From Bradysia coprophila (Eukaryota; Arthropoda; Insecta; Diptera; Sciaridae), in assembly GCF_014529535.1 (NCBI RefSeq), contig NW_023503293.1:6234520-6298519 (forward strand): a DNA stretch of 64,000 bases. Direction: 5' to 3'. The translations under genes were made by a program, and so were the position numbers. The notes beneath the pieces are model-generated. The model searched no databases, was not told the origin of the DNA, and saw nothing but the letters and a program-made list of their open reading frames with translations. Shown here one piece after another: positions 56,201 to 64,000 of this stretch (positions are counted from its first letter, which is position 1; every line of letters begins with the position of its first letter).

Positions 56201-58078
56201 TATACATGTTGTATATGTACCAGTCAGCCCAAGGGATATAGGAAATAACATAAGAAATGGAAAATTAATTTTCACTATGTACGTTTGAACGTTGACCTTA
56301 TTGTATGCAGAGCAGAAAAAGCTGGAGTTTTATTTAATTTTATTTTTCTGTTTTTTTCTTTTTCATTTCGCCCGGAAAAATATTGTAATTTTTCACGTAT
56401 AATTTTCCCAAATTGCCGTTTGTTTCGAAAAACAAGAAAGGAACTTTGTATTCGCTTTGAAAAGACGAAAGTATTGATCGTATATATACACACAACACAT
56501 GTATCTACGTACACAAATGTTATAGCGAAGTAACCAAAAAAAAGTTTTTAGTTGTTGGTTAGGAACCGTAAGCCATATCCTTTATCGTTATATACATAGA
56601 ATCGATGATGTGATGTTTAGTATGTAGGGTGATTCAAAGTAGGAAGTTTGGATTAGAAGCTCCCGCTGAAATTGTTTGGACTGTCTCGTAATAAAAGGAC
56701 TTAGTTTTTCAGCTATGGTGAGAAAATGTAACCAAGGAATTATTCCAAGAAAGATTCATCCATCCATGAGAATAAACTTGACTATTCAAGGACTACTTTT
56801 GGGAAGACCTCTTCCCTTTTTTTCTTCATATTTTTCATAATTTTTTCTTCTTCAAAATTTACCAAAAATAATATTTGAGAAAAAATCGGAAAACATGAGA
56901 AAATATGGGAAAACATTCAAATGAATTTTGTACCACCCTGTGAGAAGTACTACACTTTTTATGTAGAAAAGTGAGAGAAATCGTTAATTTTCCAGTGTGT
57001 ATTTAGGCTTATGGAAGATTTTTTTAAAGTTTCCTTTATTCAACGACTTTTTAGACTTCTATTTGCAAGACTAGGCATTAGATTGAAATATTATTATTGA
57101 GAACCTATTTCTCTTGCAACATAATTGTGCTCTTCCTTTTTTTCGAGATATGTAAATACAAGCATCCCACCCTAACATCAATAATAGATTGACTGATAAC
57201 AAGACCCCTCTTATTTATTGTCGATATGCATAAAAAAAATCCAGACGCTGACGATCGATGTTCCGATAAATCTGAATGCAAAAAACAAAAATCCACCAGA
57301 AATGTTTTGCTTAGTCGAATTTAATTCCTTCTCTCGTTCTTTGTCGAATAATGTGAAAACCGTTTTCTGTCTGAAATAACATGAGAGACTACACCGTGAT
57401 TGCTTTAAAATTAAATTTTATGTTTGTCTGTTCCGAAAATGCAATATATAAAACTCATCAGACTGTGTGTATTGTATACATATTTATATAATATTAAATG
57501 TGAATTGTGTACTTTTCGGTCGAAAGTTGTGGAAACATTTCCAAAGAATTTGATTGATGTTTTCATTTCGCTGAAGAAAAAAGTTGTAAAAAAAATGAAG
57601 AAATAGAACGGAACTCATTTCGATTCAATGATGTTGTCTTCATCAAGTATATATACGCTAAGGATTAATGGTTTGTAATTTAACGTTTTGGATACGGATT
57701 CAAACAAACAGGAGTCGGTCGGAAATGTTATTTCATTTACGAGATCTTGTTTCATGTGAGCGCACAATTATATTCAAAGCTAATGTAATGATACTAACCG
57801 CACATCTGAAATGAGTAATTACATTTCCTTAAAGGATTAAAGAGCGTGCAATGCGGTTAGAAGTGGTTTTCAGATTTTACTCTTCTTTTTTCATGTTGCT
57901 TTTGCCAACCCTTTTACGTTGCTCAAGTTTCGTTGATTTCACCATGGTTGGTTTGATGTGTGAGGCTGACTTTATCTATAACTCGCAAATGAAACAATTT
58001 TTGTTGTCTTGAAAATGCGTCATTACTGGCTTGCTCAAAACCGGGTTTTCGCATTTTCTGGTCACAAGACAACCAAGT

Positions 58079-58199
58079 ACCGTACTGTCTTGCTGGGAAA
58101 TTTTTCCTTGAGGTATGTAGACTGCATTCCTAACCCTAGGCTCGAAAAGCAACCTTCTCACACGTCTCAACAAAAAATGTCCCAGCAAGACAGTAAGGT
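58079..58199. repeat. 121 bp inverted-repeat element
   Basis: ACCGTACTGTCTTGCTGGGA at the left end and TCCCAGCAAGACAGTAAGGT at the right are inverted with one mismatch. Pairing continues through ATTTTTCCTTGAG / CTCAACAAAAAAT. Two overlapping short open frames over it are shadows. Confidence 0.75.
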
Positions 58200-60196
58200 T
58201 CTATTGTTGATGTTGAAGGCTCATTGAGTTTTGTGTATCCGCAGGAACATTTTGTCTGAGACAATTCCATGAAGAACCAACCATTGTCATATTTCATCCA
58301 TTTCATTACTAAAACAAAACACGAAAAATTTGAGAAGCACTAGCGTTAAATACAATAAATATTGTAGTCGCACGGTCGCACCCAGAGTATCCTTTAATTG
58401 AATTACCAGCTCTCCACTACTGGAATTACGATTTATCTGATTCTCGGTTGGAGCATTCTGATATAATTGTTTGAAAAAAAAAACTGGGCGTAACATGCCT
58501 GTTTGCAGTTCAAAGTCAAAACACGCAATGAACAATTATTTTCCATTTACAAATACCGACTCGCAATTCGCATAATTTTTCCCATCAACAAATTTATTCT
58601 GCGGGAAAATTGGACAGCTCTTCCTATTTCAGACTTGCGTGTCGAAAAATGCAATGGGAAATTACCTTTCGAACGCACAACGCACGTAAAAAGTCTGAAA
58701 CGGAACTTGGAAGAACGGAGCCTTTTTTCTTAGACTTATGCCCTCAGTCCGACGTAAAAACGACAAAATAAAGCCATTTCTCAAATCGTTGTGTAAAGTC
58801 TCTCCCTCTTATTTAACATGGTTAGCGAATGATGTCGCGTGTTAAACGTTGATAATTTGTTTACGTTTGGTGGGGACCCCCCAAAATGAACGTATATGAG
58901 TATCTATATATCGTCTAACTGCAATGTCATGTGTCTAATGATATTTGCCACTAAACTGTAATAAAAATCGAGCTAATAAGTACACACATCTACGGAGTAA
59001 AACAAAAGCAGGGAAGAATCCAAAATGAGGGAATTTTTCTTCCAAAATGTTGTTTGCCAAATGTGTGTTTAGAATAAACATACAACTTAGCTGCGTATGT
59101 CCCATTAATATTGAATTACATTATTTACGGTTTCCATTCCATACCTTTATGTATTATAAACGAAAATATCGAAATTCAATTGAAATTTTAGCACGCGACA
59201 TATTTTACACAAAATGTTAGAAATCGCAGTGCGTTATTGCCAGAAACAATATTGAGTTCACTTTTATACTGAAAATAAAATGGTTTGAACAAATGAATGG
59301 TCTAATAATAGTGATGTTATTAGTCGCTTTGCGTAAACACTGTTCCACTGTGGCCACTATGGTATTTCATTCATACCGAGAGAAAAAAAACCATTTGCGA
59401 TTGTAAAAATCTTTTCATTGCATTCTGTGTGGTGCTGCTTTTTTCTGTTTAAACAGAGGGTTCATTATGATCATAAAATAAAAGACGAATTCATTGCCGA
59501 ACACCCTAAAAGCAGGAAACCAGAGCAGAAAGAAAAGTAAAAGCTTTTGTTCCTGCACAAAAACGGTTAATGTCGCAAAAGGGGTTAATCATCATTGCTG
59601 GTAAACCGAATATAGAATTTATTGCGAATGAATCGGTATGGTGTTCGGTGGTTTATTGGCATTCTTACATTCCCCCATTTTCAACTTGTATCGCATTCAC
59701 TTTATTATTTAGATTGGTTGCAGGGAGGATCTTTGCTTTGTGTGTGTGTGTGTGGGTAAAAGTAAAGTGTAGCTTTCAGGCTTAAAGAACAACAAATTCG
59801 AAATCGAAATTGCTAATTTATGCATCGTGTCGCATGTAGAGAGGGTTGATTCGTAGTTTTTTTTTTGTCGAGTTCCTTTGCAAAATGTTTATAAAAAAAC
59901 GGCAATATTTAAACAATGTAAACATTCCAACGAAGACTTTTTGTCTGCCAATTTATTATCTTTATTCGTGGTTCTATTCCGACGCATTTACTGAACCAGG
60001 TCATCTCATATCTACAACATGGCAAAAATAAGAGATGAGCAGTGAGCACAGTGGTATCAAATCGCATGTCAAAACAAATGAAGTAAAGGATTTTGTTTCA
60101 AACACTAGATGATACGTTAAACAAACGAAGTAGCAGATTTCATAATTGTGCACTAGCAGTTGGTGTAATGATTGTTATCGATTTGGTTCGTTCACA

Positions 60197-60392
60197 GCAG
60201 AGTAAAAGTAAACCTGGCAGGAGCGGTTCATTATTGAAACGTCAAATGAGTGACCTAATACACTGTATGAAAATGAACTCAAATGTCCATTGGCAAAAGT
60301 TGAAAAATTTAATTCGCAAAAAACATAGGGCTTAGAGATTATTCAGGTCGCTAGTCAAACAAGCGCTCCTGCCTGGGTTACTTTTACTCTGC
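60197..60392. repeat. MITE, CCAGGCAGGAGC family, copy 2 (complete)
   Basis: The left end GCAGAGTAAAAGTAAACCTG and the right end CTGGGTTACTTTTACTCTGC form a terminal inverted repeat of about 30 bp together with GCAGGAGCG / CGCTCCTGC. Interior about 130 bp. This is the best-preserved copy of the family in the window, inverted relative to 35893-36084. Confidence 0.85.
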
Positions 60393-63149
60393 CGTGGTTC
60401 GTTACTACTAAAAAAAAATCAAAGTTTTGCATTAGAATGAAATGAAAGACGATTGTGAACGTCTCATTTAACATTGAAACATTTAAACGAGAAATTTGAA
60501 AATTTCGGCAAAACTTTTCTGGAACAAATCACAGATGACACAACAAATACATTTTGAAAGAAAAAGTTTATTTACTGAATCCACAATCGCAGAACATATT
60601 TCGAAAGACGAATCAATTGGATTTTTTTGTAGTCAATAGAAACAAAACTGTTGGACATATCACATCCAGAAATACACTTTATTATAAATGTTATTTTTCC
60701 AACCGATTTTGTTGCTATGGAATGCTGTATATCGAACGCTGTTCAGCCATTAATTTTTCTTTCTTTTCGATTACATGTTGAATGTTTTGGAAATTATGTC
60801 CAAAATGTTAGCCGTGTTCGGAAAATGAACTATGACAGAAATTTAAATTTATCAAATTGTCTCATTTCAGCGAAAATATTTTTTTTTTTTAGATTTTCCT
60901 ATATTATTAATCGTGGAAGAGTTTATACGGCCGACCGGCCCACACATTTATAACAGCTACGGTTCACACTTATACAAACAATATAATATTCCCAAATGGC
61001 TTCAAATATTCTGCCAAAATAAACAAAAATTTTGTAGTAAATCAACTCTATTATTATTTTCATTTTCCCAAAAAAAAATTGTTTTTAATGTCTTTACAAA
61101 CGTTTTGTGTGTCCTAACTACCATAATACACTTTAATATTATTTTCGTTCGTATCTCTCCTTCTTGTTATTTTGGACAACTCGCTACCGACCATCTTTCT
61201 ATCTCTCTCTCGAACGATTGGATTTTGCGATGGGAACATAAACACAACGTGTCGTTTTGGCATAGGAATTGTATATTTACCGGATGATGAAAATCCTCCC
61301 ATCGGTTTATTAAGCACACATTTTTACACACCGAAAAATTTGTTGTGTATTTTTGATCTTATTTATATTTATGCGCGTTGATTATTTTGAAATTGAACGG
61401 CCAATGATTTTTTGGTTTATTTAGTTTCTTCGGTTTTCGTATGGGAAATTTTAATGTTGGGAATATTGTTTGTGTAAAGTATTGTCCTTGGTATAGTTTT
61501 TATCTTCAGAACAGATGGCTTTTTCTATTAGAAATTTATTTACGTTTATATTCACTCTGTTTATTGAATCCAACATTTTGAATTATAACATTACGAAATG
61601 TGAGCCTTAAATTGTAATATCCCATGCTACTTATATATTCACATGTAAATATATCGTGACCGAAACCATATATACTGCCCACACGTCGTTTTGTTTCTTT
61701 TTATTAAATTTTATTTTGTAAGTTTAATGCACCGCTCAGTTCCATTACATATCCAAATTTTTAACACCTGTTTGTTCGTATATAACAATTTTCGTTGGGA
61801 ATTTCGTCCGTACAAAATTGAAACGTTTAGCAATTTAGAAATATGAGAGAACGTTTTTTGTGTGATTTTTTTTTCTACATCGTCGGCTAATTATTGAGAT
61901 GTTCTGCCAGGGACTATTTTTAAGATTAAAAATTTTACAAAAATTTCCTAAGTTTTCTCTAATTTTATCAAAACAATTGGAAAATCCGGGAAAATCTATG
62001 AAACTGTGAGAAAACTTGGGGAAATATTTTCCACAAAATTAGTCACTGGATTCTGAATATAGAAACCGATTTTCATTCATCCCGAAGCGGTTTTTCATGT
62101 TTGTTCGTTTTTATTGCTTGACACAATATAGTAACATTATTTGATTAATATATACCTTTCGCGCACCTCCAAATCAATTATGGAAGAAGTTCAATGACAT
62201 CAATGGAAAAACCAACGTGACCGAGTAACATAAGTTGGAAAAAAAAAATTAAATAATAACAAGACTGTGCCATGCTACATTGTGTTTATTGCATAGAAGG
62301 GAATAGAAATAAAAGTTAAAATAAACACTTTTCGTAGCACTATATATTTTCATGTTATAATCTATCGCCGTTTTTTTTTTTAACTCTGCTACACACACAA
62401 TACATGGTATCGCTTAGTAGCTGTTTATGGACGCGTATACAGAGGTTAAACACACACCCATACAGAGTGTTAGTATTGTAAATTCATTTCATACTAAATA
62501 AGCAACGTGCATGTTGTGATTGCATTACAGAAATTCCCGTTTTACACGCACGATTTTGTCAAATCATAAAAACTCATTGGAAAACCAAATTTTTTCGGAA
62601 AATTTGGCGGAAATGGACGTACATACTCTCGATGAACATTAAGCGTTCAAGTTAGATACATGTTGAGATGAATCTGCCTAATCAATATAATCAATCAATA
62701 TCACATTACAAAAGATGTTTCATGGGAAAATGTAGGACAACACGGAACGGAGGCCCTAGAAACTGTAAACCTCCCGCAGGACACATTTTTTCCATACGAA
62801 ATAATGAACACACATCGCAGCACACTAACTTTTGGCACAGTGATGACGCTATTTCGTCGGTAGAACAGTCGTACATTGCTTGCCAATGGGACAAATTATG
62901 GACTAATGGCGAGGCGAAATACACAAGAAGTCATTTCCATCATTTGTCCCAATGTCGAGTGAGGTATTTTAATCAAAAACTCGAGTTAAAATTTCGCCCC
63001 GTCAAGTAAGCCTCACGTTACCTCTTGTTTTTAAGTAATAGTTTACGTCCTTGCTTGCTCTGTTGTTTTGGCAAGTGTAAGCTTTGCGGAACGAGCCGAA
63101 GACGAGTGAAGTAATCACCCAAGCCAAAACAATAACTTACAACCAAAGT

Positions 63150-63260
63150 TATTTTACGTGTTACGGCATGTTTCATTTTCATTTCCATTGCTGTAACACC
63201 CCACTTATCAAATACACAACTTGGAACCTCGGAAGTAATATACTATTACGTGCTTGTGCA
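63150..63260. repeat. Dispersed repeat, partner of 15935-16110
   Basis: TTACTTCCGAGGTTCCAAGT and TATTTGATAAGTGGGGTGTT on the minus strand match the left-end copy. CGTGTTACGGCATGTTTCAT matches it in the second orientation. The plus-strand open frame at 63084-63266 lies over this repeat and is not taken as a gene. Confidence 0.6.
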
Positions 63261-64000
63261 CGGTAACTGCATTTTCAATGTCACAAACAGACTGTTTGAA
63301 ACAGTGATGTAATGTACAGTTTACCGTACATAAGCATGTAAACATTATTTTTACAAGTCAATGACGGAAATTACAACTGTTCTTGCCTTTGTTATAGAAA
63401 ATTTATGAAAATCTTTCGGCTGCATAAATCCCTAGATATGTGCCTGCGGCCTCGATTAACAATACACATAAAGTACCTACAAAATCATTTATCACTGAGT
63501 TGCACACAATGATTTTCCAAAATAAGACAACGAAAGTTTTTCATTTCGTCACTACTGAGGCATTGAATTATGTCCCGCAGAGATCCCACAGACAACCAAA
63601 AGACTTTCAATCTGAACAAACTTTCATAAAAAAACAAATCTTTGCAAATAAATTGATAAAGTTCAACCAGCAGAGCTATGCTTTTGTCAGCAATAATTCC
63701 ATTTCACACGAAGAAATAACAAACAAACAAAAAAAGCCCGATGCATAATCGCGGTGAATGAATTTTCGTATTTTCTGTTAACATATTCACTTTTTTGAAT
63801 TTTTAATTTCGGTAAGGCTACTTCCCTAAATTTATTTATCGTTACGGTTCAAGGATTTTGATATTTAATTACAAAATTTTGTTTTTAGGGGAATCTAACA
63901 CGTTTTTGTTGTACGTTTTCCTTCTGAAACAACAGATGTGTAGTGTGAGTATTAGCAACACACGTTTTCATATCTACTGCTCATTTGTTTCATTTTTTTA

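Larger units (their letters stand above)
51055..64000. other. Gene-poor DNA upstream of neuroglian exons, intron or 5' flank
   Basis: Nearly 13 kb with no exon I can support. If the neuroglian 5' exons lie past 64000, this is one long intron. Otherwise the missing small exons (signal peptide, start of Ig1) are hidden here without an ATG-started frame. Repeats in it are listed separately. A minus-strand frame runs from the first exon seen back to 51218, but the part beyond 51054 lies past a good acceptor and is not protein-like. Confidence 0.5.

Noticed and set aside
56630-56950. Possible element bounded by GGGTG and CACCC words
   Set aside because: The inverted words are only five or six bases and the interior shows no further pairing.
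61911-62050. Possible foldback with GGAAAA-rich arms
   Set aside because: Complementarity is patchy and driven by A and T runs; no clear ends.
1-64000. CRISPR array, operons, bacterial or viral genes
   Set aside because: No regularly spaced repeats, and all recognised genes are intron-containing animal genes.

Overview
The window reads as nuclear DNA of a dipteran insect, most likely a lower (nematoceran) fly such as a fungus gnat; this is an inference. It is AT-rich. Genes have short introns with GT-AG ends, and their proteins most resemble fly orthologues (dynein light intermediate chain, stromalin, yippee, neuroglian). Non-coding DNA is packed with short inverted-repeat (foldback/MITE-like) elements.

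Layout, left to right. A possible terminal exon of an unrecognised minus-strand gene (about 2.3-2.5 kb) ends inside a foldback repeat. The complete cytoplasmic dynein light intermediate chain gene (minus, 4216-7704, 8 exons, 470 aa) follows. A repeat-rich gap then leads to a BTB-BACK-PHR gene (plus, 10926-12867, 6 exons, 524 aa), a NIF3-like gene (minus, 14200-15331, 4 exons, 313 aa), a yippee gene (plus, 16910-17571, 3 exons, 126 aa) and the complete cohesin subunit SA/stromalin gene (minus, 20684-25550, 14 coding exons, 1144 aa). For each of these models I joined exons by hand at GT-AG borders, and every one sums to a whole number of codons.

From 25.6 to 34.5 kb the DNA is accessory in character: a roughly 1.1 kb repeat with short inverted termini, a near-perfect 336 bp hairpin, a degenerate tRNA-like (SINE-type) sequence, and a small two-exon gene whose product combines a CIDE-N-like N-terminus with a hydrophobic two-helix C-terminus. 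Next to it are two broken gene fragments: a frameshifted exon resembling the TTLL4 tubulin polyglutamylase family, and the 3' half of a peroxisomal acyl-CoA oxidase with four in-frame stops but intact splice sites and an intact SKL tail.

From 34.5 to 45.7 kb no gene is visible; part may be extended 3' UTR of the next gene. Neuroglian (L1-family adhesion molecule, minus strand) occupies 45.7-51.05 kb without its first exons. It has two alternative last exons, both in frame, giving FIGQY-containing tails that differ after the ankyrin-binding motif. The remaining 13 kb holds no convincing exon. It does contain a 345 bp direct duplication flanking a 554 bp insert with a tetranucleotide tail, which looks like a retroposon insertion with an unusually long target-site duplication.

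The intact genes are ordinary housekeeping, chromatin and neural genes with no sign of acting as a unit. The most unusual content is the CIDE-N-like membrane gene beside two decayed gene fragments, the long hairpins, and the 345 bp duplication. All exon borders and homology calls come from reading alone; no database search was run.
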